From: Fen-455 sp050012675
Lineage (GTDB): Bacteria > Actinomycetota > Acidimicrobiia > Acidimicrobiales > Bog-793
Length of the DNA: 64,000 nucleotides
Direction: 5' to 3'
Assembly: GCA_050012675.1 (NCBI GenBank)
Contig: JBEKGS010000004.1
Coordinates: 1-64,000 of the forward strand
The notes under the pieces: model-generated
The model's database searches: none
Told to the model about the DNA's origin: nothing
What the model saw: only the letters and a program-made list of their open reading frames with translations
Position numbers and translations under genes: made by a program
Shown: positions 44,348-54,509 of the stretch, one piece after another
Layout of the letters: every line of letters starts with the position of its first letter
How positions within the stretch are numbered: position 1 is the stretch's first letter

Positions 44348-46924
44348 ATGTCCAGCACCGGGGAAAGCCGTAAGCAGGGCCAGCCACAAGGTCTTGACGC
44401 CGCGAATGGGGCCGCAGAAGTGACGCTCGTAGTCAACGGGATCGAGCGCCCCGTGCACAAAGGAGCGCCGCTGTTGTCGGTGCTGCGTGGCGAGCTCGGC
44501 CTGACGGGCGCCAAGCCGGGCTGCGGGGAGGGCGCGTGCGGATCGTGCACGGTGCTCGTCGACGGCCTGCCGGTACGCGCTTGTCAGCAGAAGGTGGACG
44601 ATATTGCGGGGGCGAGCGTCACGACCATCGAAGGCCTCGCGACTGGAGGCCGACTCCACCCGGTCCAGCAGGCTTTCGTCGAGGTCGGTGCCGCCCAGTG
44701 CGGCTACTGCACTCCCGGCATGGTCCTGTCGGTGGTCGCCCTCTTGGCCCGCGAGCCGCATCCGGACGACGGTGCGGTGGACGAGGCGTTGTCGGGCAAT
44801 CTCTGCCGCTGTGGCGTTTACACGCGCGTCCGCAAGGCGGTGCACCGGGCCGTTGAGCTGGCGGCAGAGCCAGATGCCGCAGGCCGCCTGGCGGCAACGG
44901 CGAGCACCGATGACTGGAGACAGCCCGAGCCGTGCAAGCCCGGTTACAGGCCTGCGCGGCCTTGGGACATGACAGAGCCGAGGGAGCGTGATTGGTTCGG
45001 GGTTTTCGGCGACGGCCTGGTAGTGGTGCTGCCGCCCGACGAGCCAGCAGCGGGCACTTGGTCGACCAGCGGCGGTGCCTGGCTGCACGTGGCAACCGAC
45101 GGGACCGTTACGGCCTTCACGGGCAAGGTGGACGTGGGCCAGGACAACCGCACGGCCTTGCGCATGCTTGTTGCCGAGGAGCTTCGCGTTCGCCTCGAGA
45201 CCGTCCGCCTCGTGATGGGGGACACCGATCTGTGCCCCTACGACATGGGGACTTTCGGGAGCCGGTCGATGCCCGATGCCGGAAGCGCGCTCAGCCGGGT
45301 CGCCGCCTTTGCTCGCAACTTGTTGCCTGTGGCGCCCGGGGAACGAAGAATCGAGGTCGTCCGCGGCGAGGTTGAGGTCACCCGATCCTCACAATGGCAG
45401 ATCGCCGGTTCGCCGCGCACACCGTCCGGTGCAATCGACATCGTCACGGGCCGCCTGCATTACGCCTCGGACTTGAGCGCGCCGGGCCTTTGGCACGGAT
45501 CCATGTTGCGACCACCTGTGTTCAGGTCAGTGCTCAGTCACCTCGACACGAGTGCCCTGGACGGGCGCAGTGACGTCGTGGTGGTGCAAACCCCTGTAGG
45601 CGTGGGAGTTGTTGCCCGTGACAGGATGGCGGCCCGGATGGCCCTTACTTGTTTGAAGGCAACCTGGCAGCTCCCAGACGCGCCGTCAGACGACGACCTC
45701 GAGGAGTTCCTGCGCTCGCATCCCGAGGTCAAAGACGATGGTTGGAATGGTCCTTTCCACCAGGAACATGGCGACCCCGCCGACGCGCTCGAGACCGCCG
45801 CTGTCCGCGTGGAGGCCAGCTACACGACGGCGTTTGTCGCTCCCGCACCTATCGAGACGAGAGTCGCGCTAGCCGTCTTTGCAGGGGGACGCCTGACGGT
45901 CTTTACGGGGACCCAGACCCCATTCCCGGTCCGGGCGGAGGTTGCGGCGGCGCTCGACCTCGACGAGCGGGATGTGCGCGTCATCGTGCCGCCGACGGGC
46001 GGCGGGTTCGGTGGTAAGCACGCGGGCGGTGTCGCCACCGAGGCGGCGCTGCTTGCCCGCGAGATCGGTGAACCGGTGCGGGTCGGCTGGACGCGCCGCG
46101 AGGAGTTCAGCGTCGGCTCCCTCCGGCCTGCCGCGGTGATGGACGTGCAGGCCGGAGCCACGGGCAAGGGCCAGATTTCGGCTTGGACCTTCACCAACAT
46201 CAATTCAGGTCGAGCCGGCCTTGCCACGCCCTACCGGGTGGCCGACCAGCGCATCGAGTACCGGCCCGCTCAGAGCCCGCTCGCCCAGGCCTCCTTCCGG
46301 GCTCTGGCGGCCACGGCCAACAACTTCGCCCGGGAGTCCCATATGGACGAAGTGGCTCACCGGCTCGGTCGCGATCCGCTCGAGTTTCGCCTCGCCAACC
46401 TCGCCGACGAACGGCTCGCTCTCGTGCTGCGCGCTGCTGGGGAGCGTTTCGGGTGGTCGGACGCCCCGGAAGGAAGCGGGAGGGGCATCGCATGCGGACT
46501 CGAGAAAGAAGGGAGGGTTGCCACGGCCGCCCGGGTCGAGATGAGCAGCGATGGTGTCTTGCGAGTGCTCCGCATCGTCACCGCGTACGAGTGCGGCGCT
46601 GTCGTCAATCCCGACAACGTCGTCAACCAGATCGAGGGCGCCACGGTCGTGGCGCTGGGCGGGGCGCTGTTCGAGGCCGTTCACTTCGACGCCGGGGTCA
46701 TCACCAACGGGTCGTTCTCCGACTATCGGATTCCTCGCATCTCAGACGTTCCACCGATCGAGGTCGTCTTGTTGCACCGTGCTGATCTGCCCTCCGCAGG
46801 TGCCGGCGAGACACCGATGATCGCCGTAGCCCCGGCGATCGCCAATGCCGTCTTCGACGCGACCGGGTTCCGCCTGCGGTCGCTTCCTTTGACGACAGAT
46901 GGTCATTTGAACCTCGACGGCTGA
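44348..46924 (+). CDS. Fused [2Fe-2S]/molybdenum hydroxylase, isoquinoline oxidoreductase type
   Basis: 858 residues. The N-terminal ferredoxin part has C59, C64, C67 and C79, and the helical cluster domain has C118, C121, C153 and C155: all eight ligands are present. The molybdenum part (from about 225) opens with WLHVATDGTVTAFTGKVDVGQDNRTAL, typical of the IorB class, and has PPTGGGFGGKHAGG plus the Glu of SAGAGETPMIAVAPAIANAVF. IorA and IorB are usually separate; here they are one chain. No FAD subunit lies next to it, as in IorAB enzymes that use cytochrome-type acceptors. Aldehydes or N-heterocycles are possible substrates. ATG 44348 is a good match for family length; the frame extends upstream without family sequence. 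Confidence 0.88.
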   Translation: MSSTGESRKQGQPQGLDAANGAAEVTLVVNGIERPVHKGAPLLSVLRGELGLTGAKPGCGEGACGSCTVLVDGLPVRACQQKVDDIAGASVTTIEGLATGGRLHPVQQAFVEVGAAQCGYCTPGMVLSVVALLAREPHPDDGAVDEALSGNLCRCGVYTRVRKAVHRAVELAAEPDAAGRLAATASTDDWRQPEPCKPGYRPARPWDMTEPRERDWFGVFGDGLVVVLPPDEPAAGTWSTSGGAWLHVATDGTVTAFTGKVDVGQDNRTALRMLVAEELRVRLETVRLVMGDTDLCPYDMGTFGSRSMPDAGSALSRVAAFARNLLPVAPGERRIEVVRGEVEVTRSSQWQIAGSPRTPSGAIDIVTGRLHYASDLSAPGLWHGSMLRPPVFRSVLSHLDTSALDGRSDVVVVQTPVGVGVVARDRMAARMALTCLKATWQLPDAPSDDDLEEFLRSHPEVKDDGWNGPFHQEHGDPADALETAAVRVEASYTTAFVAPAPIETRVALAVFAGGRLTVFTGTQTPFPVRAEVAAALDLDERDVRVIVPPTGGGFGGKHAGGVATEAALLAREIGEPVRVGWTRREEFSVGSLRPAAVMDVQAGATGKGQISAWTFTNINSGRAGLATPYRVADQRIEYRPAQSPLAQASFRALAATANNFARESHMDEVAHRLGRDPLEFRLANLADERLALVLRAAGERFGWSDAPEGSGRGIACGLEKEGRVATAARVEMSSDGVLRVLRIVTAYECGAVVNPDNVVNQIEGATVVALGGALFEAVHFDAGVITNGSFSDYRIPRISDVPPIEVVLLHRADLPSAGAGETPMIAVAPAIANAVFDATGFRLRSLPLTTDGHLNLDG

Positions 46925-46945
46925 CAAGCTTCAGGACCGCCCCCT

Positions 46946-46958
46946 CCCACGACGTGGG
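46946..46958. terminator. Possible short hairpin between convergent genes
   Basis: CCCACG and CGTGGG flank a single A in the 60-base gap between two convergent stop codons. The loop is too tight for the full stem and no T-run follows, so the call rests mostly on position. Confidence 0.25.
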
Positions 46959-46984
46959 GTCGAGTCCGTGAGTTCGACGGACAG

Positions 46985-48580
46985 TTACGAGAGCCACATG
47001 TTCTTGAAGCCGTAAGCCCCGAGGGGAAGGCCCGTCTTGCTCGAGACCACGCCGTTGACCCGCGATCCATAGCCGTCGATGACTGGGTTGAAGAACGGGA
47101 TGATGTAGCCGCTCGCCGCGCCGGAGTACTCCATCTGCTGCATCTCGTGGGCGATCTCCACCTTCTCGGTCTCCTGCACTGTGGCCAGCGCCTTTCGGTA
47201 GAGCTTCGTGTAGGCGCCGTTGTCCGTGTGGCACTCGTTGAACGGGGCGTGGGCGACGGTGGCCTGAAGGACGTTGGCGAAGTATGGGTAGTACATCCAA
47301 TGGTCCTGGGCGAAAGTCCAGTTCAGGTAGTTCGCTCCGAAGAACTCCGAAGGCGTGACCTTCCTGAGTTTCACTGTCACACCGGCTTGTGCCGCCTGCT
47401 GTTGCAGGACCTGGGCGGCCTCGACGGTTCCCGACGCGATGGCACTGGTCACGAGGGTGACTTTGAGCTCGGAGTGCCCGGCCTTGGCGAGCAGGCTCCT
47501 CGCCTGGTCGAGATCCTGGACTCGCTGGGGCAGGTCCGAGTCGTACACGACGTCGCGCAGCCCGAACACGTCGTTGCCGATCCGGCCGTTTCCGTTGAAG
47601 ACGATGTCCAGCATGCCTTGGCGGTCGCACATGAGACGGAATGCCTGGCGGACCCTCACGTCCTCGAACGGCGGGCGGTCGACACGCATCGTAAAGGGTG
47701 TGTAACCACCGCCCCAGGTAATGATGGCGTTGTTGCCGCCCGAAACTACGGCCACGATCGAGTACGCGGAGATGAGGTCGATCACGTCGACGCTGCCGCT
47801 GCCCAACGCGTTGACCTGGCTGACCTCACCTGGAAGGTCGCTGATGACGAGCTGGTCGATATAGGGGAGGCCTGTCTCCCAGTAGTGCTCGTTCTTCACG
47901 AAGGTGCTCTCGTGGCCGGGGATGAACGACTCGTACTTGAAAGGGCCGGTGCCCACGGGGTGCCTTAAGTCGAAGCCCTCGGGCACGACGAAGAAGCGGT
48001 ACGAGGCCAGGACGTCTTTCAGGATGGAGAAAGGTGTGAAGCACGGGATCTGGACGGTGTACTTGTCCAGCGTCTTGGCGTTGGCGATGTCGAGGGCCCT
48101 CAGTGACACCGCACCTAGCGCCGGGCTCGTCGGGTCGAGGATCCGTCGGAACGTGAACAGGACGTCTTCGGCGCCGAGAGTCCTACCGTTGTGGAACTCG
48201 ATGTCGGGTTGGACCCGAACGGTCCAGTTCATGGCGTCGTGACTCGGTTCGAGCTCGTCGGCGAGGCTCTTCACGGTATGGCCGTCGAGGTCGAAATCGA
48301 TCAGGGGGTTGAACAGGGAGTACACGCGGGCCGCGTCGACGAGGTTCACCCAATTGTGCGGATCGAGCGTGTCCCGACTGCTGCCGCCGCTCAAACCGGC
48401 GCGAAGGATTCCCCCGGGACGGGGGAGCGGTGTCGCCGTCGACCCCGAGGTTTTCGTGGTCGTGGGTTCTGAGCCTGAGCTGCACGCTGCAAAAAGGCCC
48501 CCAGTGCCGAGGAGCGCCGCGCCCTTCGCGACGTAGCCGAGCAGGTCCCTCCTGCTCAATTCGAAGGCGCGCTCACTCAT
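46985..48580 (-). CDS. Family-5 ABC transporter substrate-binding lipoprotein
   Basis: 531 residues. The N-terminus has a twin-arginine-like SRRDLLGYVAKGAALLGTGG followed by a lipobox LFAAC, so export probably by Tat and lipid anchoring at the cysteine. The mature part is SBP_bac_5 (peptide/nickel/oligopeptide class): DTLDPHNWVNLVDAARVYSLFNPL, VRVQPDIEFHNGRTLGAEDVLFTFRRI and GTGPFKYESFIPG. Ligand unknown. No permease or ATPase genes accompany it; neighbours are amine-catabolic. Confidence 0.9.
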   Translation of the reverse strand: MSERAFELSRRDLLGYVAKGAALLGTGGLFAACSSGSEPTTTKTSGSTATPLPRPGGILRAGLSGGSSRDTLDPHNWVNLVDAARVYSLFNPLIDFDLDGHTVKSLADELEPSHDAMNWTVRVQPDIEFHNGRTLGAEDVLFTFRRILDPTSPALGAVSLRALDIANAKTLDKYTVQIPCFTPFSILKDVLASYRFFVVPEGFDLRHPVGTGPFKYESFIPGHESTFVKNEHYWETGLPYIDQLVISDLPGEVSQVNALGSGSVDVIDLISAYSIVAVVSGGNNAIITWGGGYTPFTMRVDRPPFEDVRVRQAFRLMCDRQGMLDIVFNGNGRIGNDVFGLRDVVYDSDLPQRVQDLDQARSLLAKAGHSELKVTLVTSAIASGTVEAAQVLQQQAAQAGVTVKLRKVTPSEFFGANYLNWTFAQDHWMYYPYFANVLQATVAHAPFNECHTDNGAYTKLYRKALATVQETEKVEIAHEMQQMEYSGAASGYIIPFFNPVIDGYGSRVNGVVSSKTGLPLGAYGFKNMWLS

Positions 48581-48805
48581 GGCCGCTTCCTATCCTTCAC
48601 CAGTGAGTCAGGGTAACGGCGCATGGGCGGGGCTGTTTTCGCGGTCGGGGCGAACCAGGCCGAAGAGCGTTCCAGGGCTTGAAGGGCGCGCCAGGCCGAG
48701 CCGACGCTCCGAAGGACGCGCGTGTCCTAAGGGCTGGCGCCGGGCTCGGGCACCCGACCCCGGCCTCACGAAGCCTTCGGTTGCTGTGCCCGCGCGTCGA
48801 AGCCT

Positions 48806-50251
48806 TTAGGCCAAGGGCGTCATGACGTGCTTGATTTGCGTGTAGTCCTCGAGGGAGTACATGGACATGTCCTTGCCGTAACCGCTCTGCTTGTAACCGC
48901 CGTGCGGCATCTCCGGTGTGAGCCAGAAATGGGTGTTGACCCAGACGGCGCCGTACTGCAGACGACGGGCGACCCGCATGGCGCGCGAGATGTCTCGGGT
49001 CCATACCGAGGACGCCAATCCGTACTCGACGTCGTTGGCCCAGGCGACGGCCTGGTCCTCGTCGGAGAAGCGCTGCACAGTGACGACCGGCCCGAAGACC
49101 TCCCTCTGCACGATCTCGGCCTTCTGGTCGACGTCGGTGACCACGGTCGGGGTGTAGTAGAAGCCCGGTCCTGAGATCTCCTCGCCGCCGGTGAGGACTT
49201 TGGCCCCGGCGCCCTGCGCCCTCTCGACGAAGCCCTTGACGCTTTCTCTCTGTTTTGCGGAGACCAGCGGCCCGACCTCGACCTCTGTGTCGGTGATGTC
49301 TCCGACCTTGATCGACTCGACGGCAGGCACGAGCCCGGAAAGCAGGTCGTCGTAGATCTTCGGACCGGCGACTACGCGGCATGACGCCGTGCAGTCCTGT
49401 CCGGTGTTGGCATAGCCGGCGAACTTGAGCGTCGCGACCAGGGCCTCCACGTCGGCATCGTCGAAGACCACGACCGGGGCCTTGCCGCCGAGCTCGAGGT
49501 GGGCTCGCTTGACAGTCTCGGCGCAGGCGGCGGCGATGACCTTGCCGGTGGCAGTGTCGCCGGTGACAGATACGAGGCGGACCGCTGGGTGCCGGGTGAG
49601 CGCGTCGCCGATGACGGCGCCCCGGCCGGTCACGACGTTGAACACACCCGCCGGGACGATGTCCGCGGCGAGTTCGGCCAACCGCAGTGTCGTGAGCGGT
49701 GTGATCTGAGCTGGCTTGATGATCGAGGTGTTGCCTGCCGCGAGCGCGGGACCGAGCTTCCAGACGGCCATCATCAACGGATAGTTCCATGGGCAGATGC
49801 CGACGGTGACTCCGAGCGGCTCCCGGCGGATCATGCTCGTGAAGCCCCTCTCGTACTCTCCGGTGGACTTGCCTTCCTGGCAGCGGGCGGCGCCGGCAAA
49901 AAAGCGCAGGCTGTCGGATATGAACGGGATGTCAGCCTTGGAGACCGTTATCGGTTTGCCGACATCGATGGACTCGAGCCGGGCGAGCTCGGCTGCGTCG
50001 GCGTCGATGGCATCTGCGAGCTTGAGGAGAATCGTGCTGCGTTCTTTCGGCGGGGTGTCGAACCAGACCTCGTCGTAGGCCTTCTGCGCCGCGGTCACTG
50101 CGCGCTCGATGTCCTGCTTGCCGGCGACCGCCACCTTGGCGATGGTCTGGCCGGTCGCAGGGTTGACGTCGTCGTCCGTCTCGCCATCGGCGGGAGTCAC
50201 CCATTCGCCGCCGATGAACAACGGGCGGTACTTCTCCACGTTCTCCTCCAT
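48806..50251 (-). CDS. Aldehyde dehydrogenase, aminobutyraldehyde dehydrogenase-like
   Basis: 481 residues. NAD(P)-dependent aldehyde oxidation is expected: catalytic Cys is C287 in NTGQDCTASCR, the general base Glu lies in LELGGKAPVVVFDDADV, and GVTVGICPWNYPLMMAVWKLGPALAAGN is the cofactor-side signature. The QDCTAS context resembles 4-aminobutyraldehyde dehydrogenases (Prr/PatD) of putrescine breakdown, but substrate is not proven. ATG 50251 follows AGGAG; the frame to 50431 lacks family sequence. Nearby amino-acid permease and glutamate dehydrogenase fit amine catabolism. Confidence 0.92.
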   Translation of the reverse strand: MEENVEKYRPLFIGGEWVTPADGETDDDVNPATGQTIAKVAVAGKQDIERAVTAAQKAYDEVWFDTPPKERSTILLKLADAIDADAAELARLESIDVGKPITVSKADIPFISDSLRFFAGAARCQEGKSTGEYERGFTSMIRREPLGVTVGICPWNYPLMMAVWKLGPALAAGNTSIIKPAQITPLTTLRLAELAADIVPAGVFNVVTGRGAVIGDALTRHPAVRLVSVTGDTATGKVIAAACAETVKRAHLELGGKAPVVVFDDADVEALVATLKFAGYANTGQDCTASCRVVAGPKIYDDLLSGLVPAVESIKVGDITDTEVEVGPLVSAKQRESVKGFVERAQGAGAKVLTGGEEISGPGFYYTPTVVTDVDQKAEIVQREVFGPVVTVQRFSDEDQAVAWANDVEYGLASSVWTRDISRAMRVARRLQYGAVWVNTHFWLTPEMPHGGYKQSGYGKDMSMYSLEDYTQIKHVMTPLA

Positions 50252-50536
50252 GGCACTGTTCTCCTTTCCGAAATCGTGCCCTTCGCCGTAAATGGTCTTG
50301 GTGCCCAGCGGGCCGTTCTGCAGGGCCGTTCGGCGTCCTACCTGTCCCGAGTCTCGTTCGGCGATCGTCTGGGTGGCGGCGCCACTGCGTCGCGGGGGAT
50401 GACCATCCACATGGTCTTGCCCTGGTTGCACCGTAGCCCTAGCGACGCCATCCGCCCAGGGCCGAAGGTCCCGCCCGCCTGCAGCGTGAGCGACAGCGCT
50501 TAGGCATGCGCCGCTCTCGCTCGAAACTCGGAAGCG

Positions 50537-51007
50537 TCAGGTGGCGAGCCCGAAGGTCTCGCTTTCGTGCTTGCCTCCCACCGAGTAGGAGAACGTGGCC
50601 TTGGAGTAAAGAGGGCCGAACTTCTTGGTGTTGGTCACCGCCGACAGGACCACCTTGGCGGCGTAGCTGCGGAAGCGTCCCGACACGCAGTTGGGCTGGC
50701 AATCGTTCTGGTAGAGGTCGCCCGTGCCGAGGGCGGTCTTGAGGCCCCAGTTCTCCCACCGGACGTTCTTCCAAGAGGCATTGGCGTCCGCACAGGACAT
50801 GAGGTAGTTCGCCGGTCTCACTTCGGGCACATTGAGGCATGAGAGCACCCTGGCGCCGGCCTTGAGGCCAACGCTGAGCCCCGAGGCGACTCCAGTACTA
50901 CGCAGGGTCGCCGGCGCCGGACCGAGAGCCGCGTTTGCTCCGCAGGTTGGCAGCAACACCGCAACGGCCACGGTGATGCTGAAGATCGCCATGCCAATGC
51001 GTCGCAA
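50537..51007 (-). CDS. Secreted protein of unknown function
   Basis: 156 residues. A signal peptide is clear (IFSITVAVAVLLPTCGANA). The mature part has LMSCADANASWKNVRWENWG and GTGDLYQNDCQPNCVSGRF, a pattern I recognise from uncharacterised actinobacterial exported proteins, with four cysteines suited to two disulfides. The start is TTG 51007 with GAGGTGG upstream; ATG 50992 is an alternative within the signal peptide. No enzymatic motif is visible. Confidence 0.65.
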   Translation of the reverse strand: MRRIGMAIFSITVAVAVLLPTCGANAALGPAPATLRSTGVASGLSVGLKAGARVLSCLNVPEVRPANYLMSCADANASWKNVRWENWGLKTALGTGDLYQNDCQPNCVSGRFRSYAAKVVLSAVTNTKKFGPLYSKATFSYSVGGKHESETFGLAT

Positions 51008-51219
51008 GTTCCACCTCTATCTCTTGGTCTGTAGGTCGTTCGGGCGCCGGCACCTAGACAGTAGCGAGCCATTACACCCGTCGGGTATCGCCTGCCGAAA
51101 GCCGGATGCACTGCAGGGCTCGACAGGAAAGACAGGTCCTCTCTTCGGCTGCCGCGGAAAATCAAGCCCACCCCGGCACCCGTCCACTGCTCGCCGAGCC
51201 CGATGTTCAGGCCGCTGAA

Positions 51220-52836
51220 TTAGTCTCCGTGCTGCCCGTCCTGGGCTCCTGGGACTGTCGGTACTAAAGGCAACACCGCGCCCTCGGGAACGAGCGTGGG
51301 TGTCGAGCGGTTGAGGGTCTCCCCGCGGAAGAAGGCTGGTCCCGCGAACCGCCAGATCACCGCACAGATGAGACCCACGATCGCGCTCAAGAGGAAGATC
51401 AGGAAAACTCCCCCTATGTCCCAGTGGGGGCCGAACGGCAGTCTCCATGACGTGTAGCTCTGGTTGCTGGAGTAGAACCAGTCCTGCTGGAGGCTCCAAG
51501 CCCCGGCTCCGTACATGATCAGGCCTCCGAGCCCCGGCAGGATTCCCCTCATGAACAGGTCCCGAGTGCTTCGCGTCAACGTCTTGCGGTAGTACCACAG
51601 ACAGGTCCAACCAGTGAGGCCGTAGTAGAAGGCAATCCATACGCCGATGGACGTGATGGCATCCAGGATCATGTACCCACCGGACATGTAGTTCATGGCC
51701 GCGTACATCACGATCGAGATGCCTCCCATCGCCAGGGTGGCGACGGTTGGGGTCAGGTACCGCTTGTGCATGTGACCGAACGCGTCCGGTATCGCCTTGT
51801 ACACGCTCATCGAGAGCACCGTACGGGCCGTGGGCAGGATGGTCGTCTGCGTAGAAGCGACAGCCGAGGAGAACACCATGAGCAAGAGCAGGTGCGAGAA
51901 GACCGAGCCGATCCAGCTCGAACCGAAGACTGCTGCCCCTTGCACTGACAACACGTCGGTGAGGTGCGCCGGGTTCGTCAGGCCTATGCCCGTCGAGCCG
52001 ATGCCGGCGAAGGCCTGTGCGGCGATGATGACGAGCCCATACGTGGCCAGCAGCAGCACCGTGGCGGTGATCCCGGCCAGTCCCGGGAGCCTGTCCTTGT
52101 CACTCGTCTCTTCGTTGACCGAGAGCGAGGTGTCCCAGCCCCAGTAGATGAACAGCATCAGGACGAGACCGTCGATGAGTTTTGTGGGTGACACCGTCGT
52201 CGGGTTGAACCATGACAAGCTCGGCACCATGTGGCCTGGTGGGGCGTGACCCACGGCCACCCTGACGATCGCCACGAGCGCGTACACAGCCATCATGACG
52301 AGCTCGATCGCCAAGAGAACGAACTGGATCCTCGCCGAGATCTCGATGCCGCGGTAGCAGACGTAGGTCAGAACGACGATGAAGAGCACTCCGACGAGGA
52401 GCACCCAGACGCTGCTCGGCTCGTTCCCGATGCCCTTGGCATTGAAGAGCAGGAAGAGGTACTGGCCGGAGATCTCAGCGAGGCTCGCCATGCAGAGCAC
52501 GTCCGAGGCGAGGATCCCCCAGCCGCCAGCCCAGCCCGTTTTTGGCCCGAACGCACGCGTGGCCCAAGTGAAGGTCGTTCCGCAGTCGGGGTCGGCCTTG
52601 TTGAGCTCGCTGTAGCCGATCGAGATGAGCAGCATCGGTATGAACGCGCCAATCGCCACGAGTGGCGCGTGAAACCCGACGTCGACAGCGATCAGGCCGA
52701 GAGTCGCAGCGAGGCTGAAGGCGGGGGCAGTGGACGCGGTCCCGATGACCACGCTCGAGACGAGCCCGATTGCCCCCGACTTCAGCCCTTTGTCGACCCC
52801 TTCCTCCGAATGCAGCAAGGCGGGGTCGGTCGACAT
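51220..52836 (-). CDS. APC-family amino acid permease
   Basis: 538 residues with about twelve to fourteen membrane helices. LKSGAIGLVSSVVIGTASTAPAFSLAATLG at the N-terminus is the substrate-site helix of the APC superfamily, and ELNKADPDCGTTFTWATRAFGPKTGWAGGW is also typical. The substrate is probably an amino acid or amine. Its start overlaps the glutamate dehydrogenase stop by one base (TGATG), so the two are translationally coupled, and glutamate or a compound turned into it is a reasonable substrate guess. Confidence 0.92.
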   Translation of the reverse strand: MSTDPALLHSEEGVDKGLKSGAIGLVSSVVIGTASTAPAFSLAATLGLIAVDVGFHAPLVAIGAFIPMLLISIGYSELNKADPDCGTTFTWATRAFGPKTGWAGGWGILASDVLCMASLAEISGQYLFLLFNAKGIGNEPSSVWVLLVGVLFIVVLTYVCYRGIEISARIQFVLLAIELVMMAVYALVAIVRVAVGHAPPGHMVPSLSWFNPTTVSPTKLIDGLVLMLFIYWGWDTSLSVNEETSDKDRLPGLAGITATVLLLATYGLVIIAAQAFAGIGSTGIGLTNPAHLTDVLSVQGAAVFGSSWIGSVFSHLLLLMVFSSAVASTQTTILPTARTVLSMSVYKAIPDAFGHMHKRYLTPTVATLAMGGISIVMYAAMNYMSGGYMILDAITSIGVWIAFYYGLTGWTCLWYYRKTLTRSTRDLFMRGILPGLGGLIMYGAGAWSLQQDWFYSSNQSYTSWRLPFGPHWDIGGVFLIFLLSAIVGLICAVIWRFAGPAFFRGETLNRSTPTLVPEGAVLPLVPTVPGAQDGQHGD

Positions 52837-54194
52837 CAGACGGTGCTCTCGTCCACCATGGCGTCTGCCACCTTGACGAATCCGGCGATGTTGGCGCCCA
52901 TGACGTAGTCGCCGGGGCGCCCGTACTCTTCGGCAGCGGCGCGCACGTTGGTGTGGATCGCACGCATGATCTGCTTCAGCTTGTTGTCAACCTGCTCGCG
53001 GGTCCAAGAGAGGTGCTCTATGTCCTGGGTCATCTCCAGTCCGGAGACGGCCACGCCGCCGGCATTGGCGGCCTTGCCGGGACCGTAGAGAATCTTGGCC
53101 TCGAGGAACCGGTCGACACCCTCGGGCGTCGTCGGCATGTTCGCACCCTCGGCGACGACCGTGACGCCGTTGGCCACGAGGTTGCGGGCGTCGGTGCCGT
53201 TGATCTCGTTTTGGGTCGCGCTCGGGAAGGCACACTCCGCCGGGACCGCCCACAGCGGGTTGAAGCCCTCGTCCTTCGCCGGCGTGAAGGTTGCCGTCGG
53301 GAAGCGCTCGGCGTACTCGCGGATCCGTCCGCGCCGAACGTTCTTGAGCTCCATGACGAAGTGGAGCTTCTCGGTGTTGATCCCGTCGGGGTCGTAGATG
53401 AACCCGTCCGAGTCCGAGACAGTGAGGGGCTTGCCACCGAGCTCGATGAGCTTTTCGACGGTGTACTGAGCGACATTGCCGCTGCCGGAGACGAGACACT
53501 TCTTGCCCTCGAAGTTCTCCGAGCGCGTGGCGAGCATCTCTTGGGCGAAGTAGACCGCACCGTAACCGGTGGCTTCCGGCCGGATCTCCGATCCTCCCCA
53601 GTTGAGGCCCTTTCCGGTGAGCACACCAGTGAACTGGTTGGCGATCCTCTTGTAGTGGCCGAACAGGTAGCCGATCTCCCGGCCACCGACGCCGATGTCG
53701 CCAGCCGGCACGTCTGTGAACTGTCCGATGTGACGGTACAGCTCTGTCATGAACGCCTGGCAGAAACGACGGACCTCTCCGTCGCTCTTGCCCTTCGGGT
53801 CGAAGTCGGCCCCGCCCTTTGCGCCACCCATGGGCAAGGTTGTGAGGGAGTTCTTGATGACCTGCTCGAAGGCGAGAAACTTGAGCAGTCCTAGATAGAC
53901 AGACGGGTGGAACCTGAGCCCGCCCTTGTATGGCCCGATGGCGCTGTTCATCTGGACCCGGTAGCCGCGGTTGACCTGGATCTCACCCTTGTCGTCGACC
54001 CAGCTGACCCGGAACATGATCACCCGCTCCGGCTCGACGAGCCGCTCGAGGACCTTCATCTCCTGGTACTTGGGGTACCGGTCAACTACGGGCTCGAGGG
54101 AGGTCAGTACCTCACTCACTGCCTGCAGGAACTCCGGCTCGCCTGCGTTGCGCACCGCGAGGTCGTTCAAGATGGACTTGACGTTGTTGCTCAC
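52836..54194 (-). CDS. gdhA: NADP-type glutamate dehydrogenase
   Basis: 452 residues. It interconverts glutamate with 2-oxoglutarate and ammonium. YKGGLRFHPSV and TLPMGGAKGGADFDPKGKSD contain the substrate and catalytic lysines, and VSGSGNVAQYTVEKL is the coenzyme Rossmann motif. Length and residues match hexameric family I GdhA. Start GTG 54194 is set by GGGAGG nine bases upstream; the frame to 54227 adds unconserved residues. It leads a two-gene operon with the APC permease and is divergent from the saccharopine-dehydrogenase-like gene. Confidence 0.95.
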   Translation of the reverse strand: MSNNVKSILNDLAVRNAGEPEFLQAVSEVLTSLEPVVDRYPKYQEMKVLERLVEPERVIMFRVSWVDDKGEIQVNRGYRVQMNSAIGPYKGGLRFHPSVYLGLLKFLAFEQVIKNSLTTLPMGGAKGGADFDPKGKSDGEVRRFCQAFMTELYRHIGQFTDVPAGDIGVGGREIGYLFGHYKRIANQFTGVLTGKGLNWGGSEIRPEATGYGAVYFAQEMLATRSENFEGKKCLVSGSGNVAQYTVEKLIELGGKPLTVSDSDGFIYDPDGINTEKLHFVMELKNVRRGRIREYAERFPTATFTPAKDEGFNPLWAVPAECAFPSATQNEINGTDARNLVANGVTVVAEGANMPTTPEGVDRFLEAKILYGPGKAANAGGVAVSGLEMTQDIEHLSWTREQVDNKLKQIMRAIHTNVRAAAEEYGRPGDYVMGANIAGFVKVADAMVDESTV

Positions 54195-54509
54195 TTCAGT
54201 TGCCTCCCTGTGCACTCCGTTGTGCACATCTGGCTCTTGGTTTGCTCGGCCTTCGTGTGCCGCGCTCTTCGCCCTCGGTTGCTGGTCCTAGACCGTCGAA
54301 ATCACTTTCCGACCCAGTGCCGTCCTTCCTGCCCAACGCTGAGGGCTCTATATCAATTGTCGCACCGGCAACCGGGCCTGAATAGGGACTTTCGGCCTAT
54401 GGAGAATTGCCACACCTCCTCTAGACTAAATACGCGCATGTCCGCAGTTGCATTTTATTGCGCTGCCTCCTGTTGATCTTCGGTGGAATTGCCGAGAAAG
54501 GACAGTCTT
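54195..54509. promoter_or_regulatory. Divergent promoter region, gdhA / saccharopine dehydrogenase-like
   Basis: 315 bases between divergent starts. An AT-rich patch around 54420-54470 (TAGACTAAATA and following) is the best candidate core promoter area, but no firm -35/-10 pair or operator was defined. No gene is present. Confidence 0.45.
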
